Source of the DNA: Brevibacterium atlanticum
GTDB lineage: Bacteria > Actinomycetota > Actinomycetes > Actinomycetales > Brevibacteriaceae
NCBI RefSeq assembly: GCF_011617245.1
Contig: NZ_CP050152.1
Span: forward strand, 3,958,503 to 4,022,502
Length of the DNA stretch: 64,000 bases
Direction of reading: 5' to 3'
Program-made: the position numbers and the translations under genes
The notes under the pieces: generated by a model
Told to the model about the DNA's origin: nothing
Seen by the model: the letters and a program-made list of their open reading frames with translations, nothing else
The model's database searches: none
Part shown: positions 33,152-41,828 of the stretch, piece by piece
Layout of the letters: the number at the start of each line of letters is the position of its first letter
Numbering within the stretch: position 1 is the first letter of the stretch

Positions 33152-33984
33152 GCACCGATCGTGACTATCTGGCCGCCGGGCTGGCCCTGGGCGGGCTCAG
33201 CGATGACGAACTCGCCGAGGCGCAGGCACTGGCCGACTCGGACGCCGATTTCCGAGCCGAGGTCGCCTCATACGCCGAGGTCCTCTCCGAGACCGCCGAA
33301 TCCGAAGATCCGGTCGGGATCAGCGCGGAGACGCAGGCGGCGATCCTCGCCGTCCCGGACAACCACGAGCAGACCGATCCCGCCCCCGCTGATCCCGGGT
33401 CGGTCACTTCCGGACCCATCAGCTCGTCCGGCCGATCCACCTCGCCCGGCCACACGGAATCTTCCGAACCTGCATCATTGGACGCACACCGCGACCGTCG
33501 ATCCTCGGGGCGATCGTCGCGGCGGCCCTGGATGCCGTGGGTTGCCGCCGCGGCGGCGATCATCGTCGTCGCCGGGTTCGGGGTGACCATCTGGCAACAA
33601 GCGCAGCGGCAGAACGAACTCGAAGAGAAGCTGACGGCCACCCAGCAGCAACTCGACGAATCTACCCGCCTGATGGAAGCCAGTGACCTGCAGACCACCA
33701 CCGCGAAGATGCCGTCGGGAGGTTCGGTCACCGTGCTGTCCTCCAGAAGTGAGCAGCTCATCCGGCTCTCTCCCCGTGATGTGGTGCAGACGACGTCGGC
33801 CACCTCGATGCAGATGTGGGTGATCGGGGATGACGGTCCGGAAAGTGCCGGTCTGATGTCGAGCAAACCGGTCACGATCACGGATGAGAAGTTCGCGAAG
33901 GGCAGCGTCTTCGGCATCACCGTCGAACCCGAGGGCGGATCGAAGCAGCCGACCACCGACCCGATCGTCGCGATCGACCTGTAG
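33148..33984 (+). CDS. rskA: Anti-sigma-K factor RskA
   Basis: A 278-residue membrane anti-sigma factor. A cytoplasmic N-terminal region binds sigma (LAAGLALGGLSDDELAEAQAL), followed by a Ser/Pro-rich linker, one membrane helix (about residues 130-150, WVAAAAAIIVVAGFGVTIW), a short coiled coil (NELEEKLTATQQQLDES) and the extracellular RskA domain. Release normally needs regulated proteolysis of the helix. It overlaps sigK by 4 nt and ends before a hairpin. Confidence 0.9.
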   Translation: MSTDRDYLAAGLALGGLSDDELAEAQALADSDADFRAEVASYAEVLSETAESEDPVGISAETQAAILAVPDNHEQTDPAPADPGSVTSGPISSSGRSTSPGHTESSEPASLDAHRDRRSSGRSSRRPWMPWVAAAAAIIVVAGFGVTIWQQAQRQNELEEKLTATQQQLDESTRLMEASDLQTTTAKMPSGGSVTVLSSRSEQLIRLSPRDVVQTTSATSMQMWVIGDDGPESAGLMSSKPVTITDEKFAKGSVFGITVEPEGGSKQPTTDPIVAIDL

Positions 33985-34040
33985 GACCCTGTCGTCGCAA
34001 TCGACCAGTAAGTCCGACAGTGGCGCTGTGCCCTGCGGAC

Positions 34041-34078
34041 GGGTCGCCCTGGTGCCGTATTCAGCCACAGGGCGACCC
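34041..34078. terminator. Hairpin between convergent genes
   Basis: GGGTCGCCCTG (34041-34051) pairs with CAGGGCGACCC (34068-34078). It lies between the convergent rskA and monooxygenase genes. Confidence 0.6.
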
Positions 34079-34093
34079 GGTCACAGGCGCTGG

Positions 34094-34384
34094 TTACGCG
34101 GGGATCTCGCTGTAGTGGTGCTCTTCGTAGTTCGACTTGAGGTACTCATTGACCGTGTCGTTGAAGTTGATCCAGTGCGCTGTACGTCCGTGAGCATTGA
34201 GCTCTTCTTGGCTGTCCCAATGCTCGATGAGCGAGTAGCTGTACGGATCGACTGCACTGCGCCACAGCTGATAGTACGAGCAGCCTTGTTCTCTGTTCGA
34301 TTCGACGACCATGTGGTTGAGCAGCTTCAGGAAGTCGGCCTCGTGCTCTTGCTTGACGTCGAAGAAGACGTTGAGAATGACCAT
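34094..34384 (-). CDS. ABM-type monooxygenase domain protein
   Basis: A 96-residue ferredoxin-like protein of the antibiotic biosynthesis monooxygenase (ABM/YgiN) family: VILNVFFDVKQEHEADFLKLL at the start, NREQGCSYYQLWR, then SLIEHWDSQEELNAH. Family members oxidise quinols or other small molecules without cofactors. ATG at 34384 has GAAAGGA upstream. It is divergent from the DJ-1/AraC regulator, which likely controls it. Confidence 0.86.
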   Translation of the reverse strand: MVILNVFFDVKQEHEADFLKLLNHMVVESNREQGCSYYQLWRSAVDPYSYSLIEHWDSQEELNAHGRTAHWINFNDTVNEYLKSNYEEHHYSEIPA

Positions 34385-34412
34385 CTGAGGATCCTTTCTT
34401 CTGATGTGCGCA

Positions 34413-34452
34413 GCATTTCCGCGCATTTCAAGTCTCCTATCAGGCGAAATGT
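34413..34452. promoter_or_regulatory. Repeat in a divergent promoter region
   Basis: GCATTTC occurs at 34413 and 34423 and its near-complement GAAATGTG at 34446. The copies lie between the divergent monooxygenase and AraC-type genes and may bind the latter. Confidence 0.35.
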
Positions 34453-34458
34453 GGAACC

Positions 34459-35451
34459 ATGTCCAGAATGACGCAAAACCCGCAGAGTGAGACACCGCGT
34501 CACCTGCGCGTCGGTTTCGTCGTCTTCGACGGCATGACGATGCTCGATGTCACTGGTCCCGCCGAGGTGTTTCGCTATGCCCGACAGGAGGGCCTGAACA
34601 TCGAGATGCCGCTCATCGCACAGCGAGAAGGGGATGTCAGGACGGCCAGCGGCTTCGCCTTGTCGGGCGCTCAGAGGCCTGAACAGGTCGGCCCCCTCGA
34701 CATCGCCATCGTGGCAGGAGGTGATGAGCTCCCTCACTCCTACCCCGATGGGCTGTTGGCTGCCGCTGAATCCGCTGCCTGTCAGGCCGGTCAAGTGGCA
34801 TCGGTCTGCACCGGAGCCTTCGTGCTGGCCGAACTCGGACTCTTGGACCGCAGACGTGCGACCACGCACTGGCGACATGCCGGCACCTTGGCGCGGCGGT
34901 TCCCACAGATCGATGTGTCACCGCATGCCATCTTCGTCCGCGACGGGAACTGTCTGACTTCAGCCGGCGTGAGCGCAGGAATCGACCTTGCTCTTGCCAT
35001 CGTCGAGGATGTGATCGGAGCCGCGTCGACGCGCGAGATCGCTCGGGAACTGGTTGTCTTCATGCAGCGACCCGGAAGCCAGTCGCAGTTCTCGGCGGGC
35101 CTGGAGTCCATCACACCACGCGATTCTCTGCTCCACGAGGCAATGACCGAGGTGGCTGCCGATCCGGCACTGGAGCACACGGCAGCGAGCATGGCTGAGC
35201 GGGCGTCGCTGAGTCCACGACACCTTGCTCGCCAGTTCTGGAGGGAGGTCGGCACCACTCCTCATCGCTGGTTGCAGTCGGTTCGCCTGCAGCGGGCTCA
35301 GAACCTGCTGCTCGACGGCAGAGGCGTCCTCGAGGCGGCGGCCTTCAGCGGACTGGGAAGCGATGACACTCTTCGACGAGTGTTGATGCGTGAGTCCGGG
35401 CTGACCCCGCGGGAGTACGTCCGCCGATTCTCGACGACGAAATCCGCTTGA
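34459..35451 (+). CDS. GlxA-type AraC regulator with DJ-1/PfpI domain
   Basis: A 330-residue regulator of the GATase-1-like AraC group. Residues about 15-180 form a DJ-1/PfpI domain with the nucleophile-elbow CTGAFVLAELGLLDRR; residues about 220-325 are an AraC helix-turn-helix (MAERASLSPRHLARQFWREVGTTP and the second helix). These regulators sense small metabolites. It is divergent from the ABM monooxygenase. ATG at 34459 is the longest start; 34468 is also possible. Confidence 0.9.
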   Translation: MSRMTQNPQSETPRHLRVGFVVFDGMTMLDVTGPAEVFRYARQEGLNIEMPLIAQREGDVRTASGFALSGAQRPEQVGPLDIAIVAGGDELPHSYPDGLLAAAESAACQAGQVASVCTGAFVLAELGLLDRRRATTHWRHAGTLARRFPQIDVSPHAIFVRDGNCLTSAGVSAGIDLALAIVEDVIGAASTREIARELVVFMQRPGSQSQFSAGLESITPRDSLLHEAMTEVAADPALEHTAASMAERASLSPRHLARQFWREVGTTPHRWLQSVRLQRAQNLLLDGRGVLEAAAFSGLGSDDTLRRVLMRESGLTPREYVRRFSTTKSA

Positions 35452-35574
35452 CGGACCGATGCGACGGATGCGCGGTGGCGTCCTCGTCTGCTCATGGCAG
35501 ATTGAGGCGCCGAAGCGTGACTGCGCCGGACCCCAACGAGTAGGCTCGCTTCCACCGTCGGCGAAGGAGCAGAC

Positions 35575-36162
35575 ATGACCGAATTCAAGTGGGATCCGGA
35601 CACCTACCGGGCGCTCATGGCCGAGGAGATCCCTGACTATACGCGCCTGCAGACCGAAGTAGCCGCCGCAGCGGCAGCAGGACACCCAACGTCGATCCTC
35701 GATCTGGGCATCGGCAGCGGTTTGACCGCACAGCGCGTCCTCGAGGCCCTCCCGGAAGCGGAGCTGTTCGGCGTCGATGCGAGTGCTGAGATGCTCGCTG
35801 CTGCCGAGGCGACGCTCGACTCGGAGCGCACGGAGCTGCGGCAGGGCAGGATCGAGGATCCGCTTCCGCAGGGTCCTTTCGACCTGGTGATGTCGACGCT
35901 CACAGTCCATCATCTCGACGGTCCCGGCAAAGCGGATCTCTTCGCTCGCATTGCCGCTGCGCTCAGGCCCGGCGGCCGGTTCGTCCTCGGCGACCTCGTT
36001 GTTCCTGTCGATCCGGCGGACGTCGTCACGCCGATCGACTGGGTCGAGGACACTCCCAGCTCCCTCGATGAACAGCTGGCCTGGCTTGCCGAGGCGGTGC
36101 TGACCCCTCAGGTGCACTGGCAGCACCGGGATCTCGCCGTGGTGGTGGCGGAGAAGGACTGA
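35575..36162 (+). CDS. Class I SAM-dependent methyltransferase
   Basis: A 195-residue methyltransferase. Motif I is ILDLGIGSGLTA, the acidic loop LFGVDASAEML follows, and motif IV reads FDLVMSTLTVHHLD. It belongs to the Methyltransf_25 type, with no substrate-specific clue. It runs alone, convergent to the TetR gene 38 nt away. Confidence 0.87.
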   Translation: MTEFKWDPDTYRALMAEEIPDYTRLQTEVAAAAAAGHPTSILDLGIGSGLTAQRVLEALPEAELFGVDASAEMLAAAEATLDSERTELRQGRIEDPLPQGPFDLVMSTLTVHHLDGPGKADLFARIAAALRPGGRFVLGDLVVPVDPADVVTPIDWVEDTPSSLDEQLAWLAEAVLTPQVHWQHRDLAVVVAEKD

Positions 36163-36199
36163 CCGGCGCTCACCCGGCTCGCTGGGCCGAACCGCTGTG

Positions 36200-36898
36200 T
36201 CAGTCTTCGCGCTCGTCCACCTCGGCGAACCCGGCGATGAGCGCATCGAGCGCGAACTCGAAGCGAGCAGTCGGTGAGCGGCGCGCAGCTGCCGCAGCAG
36301 CCTCGGCGAGGCGAGGGAAGTCCGTCCCGGAGATTCCGTCGAGATGAGCCGCCTGACGCAACTCGCTCCCGAGTGCGGCGTGCATGAGGACGAGTTCGTG
36401 GACGATGTAGATCATGTCGAGTCCACGACGGGCAGAGAACCCGGCAGCGCAGAGGAAGTCGACGAGAGTCTCCAGCAGAGCGAGATTTCCTATGGTCACC
36501 GCCGGTCGAGTCATGACGAGGTCGACAAGGTTCGGATGTGCGGACAGCGTAGTCAGCTGTGCTCGGGCATACTTCCGCAGACCTTCGTGCCACGGCGAGC
36601 CTGCAAAATCGAGCGGCGGCGCGGACGCTGAGAGCTCCTCGACGACGGCGTCGAGCAGCGCACCCTTGTTCGGAAAATGGTGGTAGAGCGCCATCGCCTC
36701 GACCTTGAGTTCGGCAGCGATTCTGCGCATTGACACGGATGCCAGGCCCTCATCGTCGGCGATGGCGATCGCGGTCCGCACGATCGATTCCGGCCGCAGC
36801 CCGGCATGCTGGCCGCGCGTGCGCGGTGCACCGGACTCGCCCCGCTCGCCTCTCGCGGCGCCCTTCCCCACTGGTTCGGCCCGCTTGGCCATCGCCAC
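36200..36898 (-). CDS. TetR family regulator
   Basis: A 232-residue repressor. A basic, disordered N-terminus of 30 residues precedes the HTH (GLASVSMRRIAAELKVEAMALYHHFPNKGAL), and the C-terminal half is the TetR ligand domain of the TetR_C-type. It is divergent from a membrane protein/serine hydrolase pair, with a clear inverted repeat between, so it probably represses both directions. Confidence 0.88.
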   Translation of the reverse strand: MAMAKRAEPVGKGAARGERGESGAPRTRGQHAGLRPESIVRTAIAIADDEGLASVSMRRIAAELKVEAMALYHHFPNKGALLDAVVEELSASAPPLDFAGSPWHEGLRKYARAQLTTLSAHPNLVDLVMTRPAVTIGNLALLETLVDFLCAAGFSARRGLDMIYIVHELVLMHAALGSELRQAAHLDGISGTDFPRLAEAAAAAARRSPTARFEFALDALIAGFAEVDERED

Positions 36899-36938
36899 CG
36901 CCTAACTCTCGGGTTTTCCTCCATTGACCTGATCTACA

Positions 36939-36971
36939 GCGTAAAACTAGCATGAAAGACATGTTTTACGT
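36939..36971. promoter_or_regulatory. TetR operator candidate
   Basis: CGTAAAAC (36940-36947) and GTTTTACG (36963-36970) form a perfect inverted repeat with a 15-nt spacer that itself holds CATG...CATG. It lies between the divergent TetR and membrane protein genes, 27 nt before the latter. Confidence 0.6.
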
Positions 36972-36997
36972 CGTATAACTGGAGAAAGGACTCCATC

Positions 36998-37486
36998 ATG
37001 ACCAGGCAGTACTCGCGTTCGACCTTCGTCGCTCTCTGGGTCGGACTCGGCCTCACCGTCATCGCGATCGTGAGCGCACAGCTCGGCAGGCCGATCATCG
37101 GCGGACACATCCGCAGCGGATACCCCTCGATTTCCCACAATGAGATCGCGACAGGAGTGGACTTCTATGTCACCTCGCTGACAATAGTCGGCGCACTCGG
37201 CCTCCTCGGCTGGGCAGTGACCATCTGGTCTGCGCACCGCGGCAGCCGATGGATCCGGTGGGCGGCCGTGCTGCTGGCTCTCACCGGCACCTCGGTCGCC
37301 GCATTCGCTCTCCTCGTGCGCGATACCTCAGGAGACACAGGACTGCCGCCGCTCATCGGCACCATCGGCCTCCTCCCCTGTGCGGCAGGGCTCGTCGCCG
37401 TGATCCTCATGTTCACACGATCGGCCACCTCGGCGAACCGGAACGGAGCACCTATGCATCGTTCGCCTCAACCACGCACAGAATGA
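36998..37486 (+). CDS. Four-helix membrane protein beside a serine hydrolase
   Basis: A 162-residue membrane protein with four helices (about residues 12-31, 58-76, 86-105, 120-140). It is the first gene of an operon with the serine hydrolase 12 nt downstream and under the divergent TetR regulator. No family name is evident. Its association with a regulator and a class C-type hydrolase parallels the 13.0-kb membrane protein. Confidence 0.72.
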   Translation: MTRQYSRSTFVALWVGLGLTVIAIVSAQLGRPIIGGHIRSGYPSISHNEIATGVDFYVTSLTIVGALGLLGWAVTIWSAHRGSRWIRWAAVLLALTGTSVAAFALLVRDTSGDTGLPPLIGTIGLLPCAAGLVAVILMFTRSATSANRNGAPMHRSPQPRTE

Positions 37487-37497
37487 AGGGAAGACCC

Positions 37498-38628
37498 ATG
37501 TCAGCAGCCATCAGCTCCACGACCAACACCCAACCTGACCTGGCGGAGGCAGTGCGCGATGTGCACCGTGCAGGAATGCCCGGCATCATCGCCGAGGTGG
37601 TCGACCACGGAGAGACCACGCGTGAATGCGCGGGTTTCGCCGAGGCGGCCACTCGGACTCCAATGACACCCGGGCTCCATCATCGGGTCGGCAGCATTGC
37701 GAAGACCTTCACAACGGTGGCCCTGCTCCGGCTCGTGGAGGAGGGGATCGTCGACCTCGACACCTCGATCAGCAGGTACCTGCCCGACCACGTTCCCGGC
37801 GAGCGCGGCGAGGCGATCACCGTGCGGATGCTCGCGAACCACACGAGTGGGCTCAACGAGTATCTGCCCATCATCTATGACTCCCTCCGAGCGTTCCCGA
37901 ACCTCGCGCAGACGAGTCCGCGCAGCCTCGTCGAGCATCAGTTCACTCACTTCGACAGACGAGACCTCATCGACATCGGCGTCGGGGCTCCGTCGGCCGG
38001 GGAACCCGGCGACGTGCCTGGACGGTACTCGAACACGAACTATCTGCTTCTCGCCGAACTCATCGAGACCCTCACCGATCGGGATGCTGAGGAATTCATC
38101 CGCGCCGAGGTGATCGACCCTGCCGGACTCCACGAGACCTACTTCCCGACCGGACCGGTGCTGTCCGCACCGCATACGAGCCTCTACGAGTCGTGGTTCT
38201 CTATGGCCGACCCGCCCGTCGACCTCACTGACTTCGACATGTCATGGGTGGGTCCCGCAGCCTCACTGGTGTCGACGGCTGCCGATCTCAATCGCTTCTT
38301 CGGTCTGCTCATCGGCGGTCAGCTGCTTCGCCCGGAATCGCTTGAGCAGATGCAGCGCACGGTTCCGGTCGTCTCGTTCGAGGGCACAACGATCGACTAC
38401 GGACTCGGACTGCACCGACGTGTGGCCGACGACGGAACAGTCTGGTGGGGGCATGACGGTTCAGTGTGGGGTGGAGGTGCGCTCACGTTCACCCGCGCTG
38501 ACGCGCATAAGCAGATAACCATTCTGGTCAACGGGCAACGGTGGAACAGCCTCGACGATTCCGGCCGCCCACAGCCGCATCCGATCGACGCAGCCCTGGC
38601 CGCTGTCATCGCGTTGGGCATGGGGTGA
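37498..38628 (+). CDS. Serine hydrolase, DD-peptidase/beta-lactamase class C family
   Basis: A 376-residue hydrolase. SxxK appears as SIAK (in RVGSIAKTFTT), the second motif YSNTN, and the third HDGSVWGGG. There is no clear signal peptide, so it may be cytoplasmic. It resembles the Streptomyces R61 DD-peptidase family in motif order. The start has AAGGGAAG 7 nt upstream. It follows a small membrane protein under TetR control; the substrate is unknown. A terminator hairpin follows. Confidence 0.88.
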   Translation: MSAAISSTTNTQPDLAEAVRDVHRAGMPGIIAEVVDHGETTRECAGFAEAATRTPMTPGLHHRVGSIAKTFTTVALLRLVEEGIVDLDTSISRYLPDHVPGERGEAITVRMLANHTSGLNEYLPIIYDSLRAFPNLAQTSPRSLVEHQFTHFDRRDLIDIGVGAPSAGEPGDVPGRYSNTNYLLLAELIETLTDRDAEEFIRAEVIDPAGLHETYFPTGPVLSAPHTSLYESWFSMADPPVDLTDFDMSWVGPAASLVSTAADLNRFFGLLIGGQLLRPESLEQMQRTVPVVSFEGTTIDYGLGLHRRVADDGTVWWGHDGSVWGGGALTFTRADAHKQITILVNGQRWNSLDDSGRPQPHPIDAALAAVIALGMG

Positions 38629-38648
38629 CACCGCCCCTAGTCGTCGCC

Positions 38649-38690
38649 GCCTCTCCTGCCGCCGGACGCTCCGCCGGCAGCAGGAGAGGC
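38649..38690. terminator. Terminator hairpin after serine hydrolase
   Basis: Bases 38649-38665 pair with 38674-38690 in 16 of 17 positions around an 8-nt loop, 20 nt after the stop codon. Confidence 0.7.
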
Positions 38691-38749
38691 AAGCGCCGAT
38701 TTCCCCACTGGGGCGGATGCCGACCCGATAGATCACTGTCTAAGCTGGA

Positions 38750-40171
38750 ATGATGACGGAGGACGCGACAGAAGAACCGCGATCGATGACAGGGTTGTCG
38801 GACTCGGATCGACGACCGAAGCGGCCCGACCTCTGGCTCGTTGCAGCCCTGGCCACCGGGTCACTCGTCTTCGCCGTGCTCTATGCCGGCAGCGGATTCT
38901 GGGAATTCAAGTCTCCCCTGTGGGTCACGTGCCTGCTCTCGATAGTTGTCACCATCCCTCTATTGTGGAGGCGCCGCTTCCCGAATCTCGTGGCCTGGTT
39001 CATCACCGCGCTCTACGTCACAGCGCAGATTCTGCAGATGATGGAGCCAGGGGTCTCCCAGATCGTCCTCTTCGTCTCCGTCTATGCGATCGGAGCCTTT
39101 CGCCGCAGCAGGCGGGTAGCGTTCGTCTCCCGCTGTCTGCTGTGCCTCGCGATCTTCATCTACGTCGTCGTCTCCGCGGCACTGCAGTTCCAGGACCTCG
39201 GTGATCTCACCTTCGTCCAGTTCGCAGCCGCAACCGGGGTGTCGTTCCTCATCAACGCCGTGTTCTTCGGCGGGGCGTGGCTCTTCGGCAATCGGGCCTT
39301 CGCCGGACGACGCCTGCTCGACGATCTCCGGGCCGCCAATGAGGAGGTCCGCGAACAGGAGCAGCAGCTGACCCGCCAGGCACTTGACTTGGAGCGCGTG
39401 CGCATCGCCCGCGAACTCCACGACGGGGTCGCCCACCACATCGCCGGAGTCGGCATCCATGCGGCCGCTGCGCGCCGCAGCCTCGAGAAGAACCCCGACA
39501 AGGCCAAGGAATCTCTTCAGGTCATCGAATCCTCGACCCGTGAGACCGTCGACGAGCTCCGCGCCCTCGTCTACACACTCCGTGATACGGGCACACGCGA
39601 CGATGCGGAGGCCGATCGCGCGAGCACGTCCGACGAACAGGTGACGCCTTCGGTCAAAGGCAACCCCGGCCTCGGCGATCTGCCCGAGCTCATCGCATCG
39701 GCCCAGCGATTCGGTCAGACCGTCGAGTGCACCACGGTCGGGCAGCCGCGTCCGCTGACCCCGATCACGGAGATGTCGATCTATCGGGTGATCCAGGAAT
39801 CCCTGACGAACTGCTCCCGCTATGCGGGTGCCGGCGCCGAGGTGGCCGTGCGAGTCCGCTACGGCACCGCTGATCTCGAGGTCGAGGTGAGCGATACCCG
39901 CGGTGCCGAATCGACAGCCGGGCGATCGCCCGGATCGACCGAGCGGAGGGCCGGTGCAGCCGGCCGATCCGAGGGAACCGGGCTCGGCATCATCGGGATG
40001 AGAGAGCGCATGAATGCCCTCGGCGGCAGCCTCGAAGCCGGACCGAAATCACGCGGCGGTTGGCTTGTCCGGGCACGGATCCCCTACCCGCGCAGCACCT
40101 CCGGAGTCACCTCGAACACCCCGGAAGAATCCTCCCCCGCTCACGAGAACCCAGCAAAGGCACTGAGATGA
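38750..40171 (+). CDS. NarL-type sensor histidine kinase
   Basis: A 473-residue kinase of the HisKA_3/DesK class. About six helices occupy residues 28-180, then a coiled coil (NEEVREQEQQLTRQALDLERV) leads to the phospho-His motif ARELHDGVAHHIAG and an ATPase domain (VIQESLTNCSRYAGAG, GLGIIGMRERM). Its stop overlaps the response regulator ATG. The next genes encode an ABC exporter, so the pair probably controls export of a toxic compound or peptide. ATG 38753 is an alternative start. Confidence 0.92.
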   Translation: MMTEDATEEPRSMTGLSDSDRRPKRPDLWLVAALATGSLVFAVLYAGSGFWEFKSPLWVTCLLSIVVTIPLLWRRRFPNLVAWFITALYVTAQILQMMEPGVSQIVLFVSVYAIGAFRRSRRVAFVSRCLLCLAIFIYVVVSAALQFQDLGDLTFVQFAAATGVSFLINAVFFGGAWLFGNRAFAGRRLLDDLRAANEEVREQEQQLTRQALDLERVRIARELHDGVAHHIAGVGIHAAAARRSLEKNPDKAKESLQVIESSTRETVDELRALVYTLRDTGTRDDAEADRASTSDEQVTPSVKGNPGLGDLPELIASAQRFGQTVECTTVGQPRPLTPITEMSIYRVIQESLTNCSRYAGAGAEVAVRVRYGTADLEVEVSDTRGAESTAGRSPGSTERRAGAAGRSEGTGLGIIGMRERMNALGGSLEAGPKSRGGWLVRARIPYPRSTSGVTSNTPEESSPAHENPAKALR

Positions 40172-40839
40172 TCCGAGTTCTCCTCGTCGACGACCAGTCG
40201 ATGGTCCGCACCGGCTTCCGCACGATCCTCGAAAGCGAGGACGGCATCACCGTGGTCGGCGAGGCCGAGAACGGGCAGGTCGCCATCGACAAGGCCCTCG
40301 AGCTCTCGCCGGACGTCATCTGCATGGATGTGCAGATGCCGGTCATGGACGGGCTCGAATCCACCGAGCAGATCGTCCGCCGCGGCTCGTGCGGAGCCGT
40401 CCTCATGCTCACGACCTTCGACCGCGACGACTTCCTCTTCCAGGCCCTGGCCGCCGGAGCCAGCGGGTTCCTCCTCAAAACCGCCGAGGCAGAACAGCTC
40501 ATCGACGCCGTCACCGCCCTGGCCGCCGGCGACGGCCTCCTCTCCCCCGAGGTCACCCGCCGAGTCATCGAACGCTCGGTATCCACGCCGGAACCGGCCA
40601 CCCCCACAGCCCCGGAACTCGAACACCTCACCGAACGCGAATTCGAGGTGCTCCGACTGGTCGCGACCGGAGCGAGCAACTCGGAGATCGCCGCGCAGCT
40701 CTTCGTCGGCGACGCCACCGTGAAGACGCATGTGTCGAATCTGCTGTCGAAGCTCAACATCCGCGACCGCATCCACGCGGTGATCTGGGCGTACGAGCAC
40801 GGTGTCGTCACGATCGGCTGTCAAGACAGGGCACAATAA
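40168..40839 (+). CDS. NarL/LuxR-family response regulator
   Basis: A 223-residue response regulator. The acidic pair is VDDQ, the phospho-acceptor Asp is in VICMDVQMP, and the lysine in FLLKTAE. The C-terminal LuxR helix-turn-helix reads LTEREFEVLRLVATGASNSEIAAQL. It overlaps the kinase by 4 nt and precedes the ABC transporter genes by 101 nt, whose promoter it may activate. Confidence 0.93.
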   Translation: MIRVLLVDDQSMVRTGFRTILESEDGITVVGEAENGQVAIDKALELSPDVICMDVQMPVMDGLESTEQIVRRGSCGAVLMLTTFDRDDFLFQALAAGASGFLLKTAEAEQLIDAVTALAAGDGLLSPEVTRRVIERSVSTPEPATPTAPELEHLTEREFEVLRLVATGASNSEIAAQLFVGDATVKTHVSNLLSKLNIRDRIHAVIWAYEHGVVTIGCQDRAQ

Positions 40840-40940
40840 GATCGTCCATCTGCCCATCACGGCCTCTCCCTCGCAGGCAGGGGCGCGATTTCACCCGTTC
40901 GGCTGATCCCAAAGCACCGATCTCCGCATAGCGTTGAAGC

Positions 40941-41828
40941 ATGATCACCTTGGAGAACATCAACCGCAGCTTCGGCGACAAGCAGGTGCTCCACGACCTC
41001 AGCTTCGACATCGGCGACGGACGGATGACCGGCTTCGTCGGCTCGAACGGTTCCGGCAAGACCACGACCATGCGGATCCTCCTCGGCGTGCTGGCCGCCG
41101 ACTCCGGATGCATCACCGTCGACGGAACCGCCATCACCCCAGTCCACCGCAGCGCGATCGGCTACATGCCCGAGGAACGCGGCCTCTACCCGAAGATGCC
41201 GATCATCGACCAGCTGATCTACCTCGCCCGCTTCCACGGACTGACCCGCCATGCCGCGAAGAAGCGCGGACTCGAACTCCTCGAAGAACTCGACCTCAAA
41301 GGCGAACCCACCGACACCCTCGAATCCGTCAGCCTCGGCAACCAGCAGAAGGTCCAGATCGCCGCGGCCCTCATCCACAGCCCACAGGCCCTCGTCCTCG
41401 ACGAACCGTTCTCCGGACTCGACCCCACCGCGGTCGAACGCACCCTGGCAGTCCTCACCTCATTCGCCGCCTCCGGCGCCCCGGTGCTCTTTTCCAGCCA
41501 CCAGCTCGACCTCGTCGAACGCCTCGTCGACGACATCGTCATCATCAACGACGGCCACCTCGTCGCCGCCGGCACCACGGACGAACTGCGCCGCGAACGC
41601 AGCTCACCCGAATGGACGCTGCAGACCGACGCGGACACAGGGTGGGTGCGCGAACTCCCCGACATCACCGTCATCGAGTTCGACGGAAACTGGGTCCGCT
41701 TCGCAGCACCGGATACCACCACCGCCGAGGCGGTCCTGAGGAAAGCGCTCGACGTGTCCTCCGTGTCCTCGTTCGCTCCGCACATCGTCCCCCTCAGCCG
41801 GCTCTTCCAGGAGGTCACGCAGTCATGA
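40941..41828 (+). CDS. ABC exporter ATPase (NatA-like)
   Basis: A 295-residue ATP-binding subunit. Walker A is GSNGSGKTT, the signature loop SVSLGNQQKVQ, Walker B LVLDEPFSGLDP. The C-terminal extension and the paired permease with a large extracellular domain match the NatA/NatB sodium-extrusion type; exported substrate is inferred only by resemblance. It is coupled to the permease by a 4-nt overlap. Confidence 0.92.
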   Translation: MITLENINRSFGDKQVLHDLSFDIGDGRMTGFVGSNGSGKTTTMRILLGVLAADSGCITVDGTAITPVHRSAIGYMPEERGLYPKMPIIDQLIYLARFHGLTRHAAKKRGLELLEELDLKGEPTDTLESVSLGNQQKVQIAAALIHSPQALVLDEPFSGLDPTAVERTLAVLTSFAASGAPVLFSSHQLDLVERLVDDIVIINDGHLVAAGTTDELRRERSSPEWTLQTDADTGWVRELPDITVIEFDGNWVRFAAPDTTTAEAVLRKALDVSSVSSFAPHIVPLSRLFQEVTQS

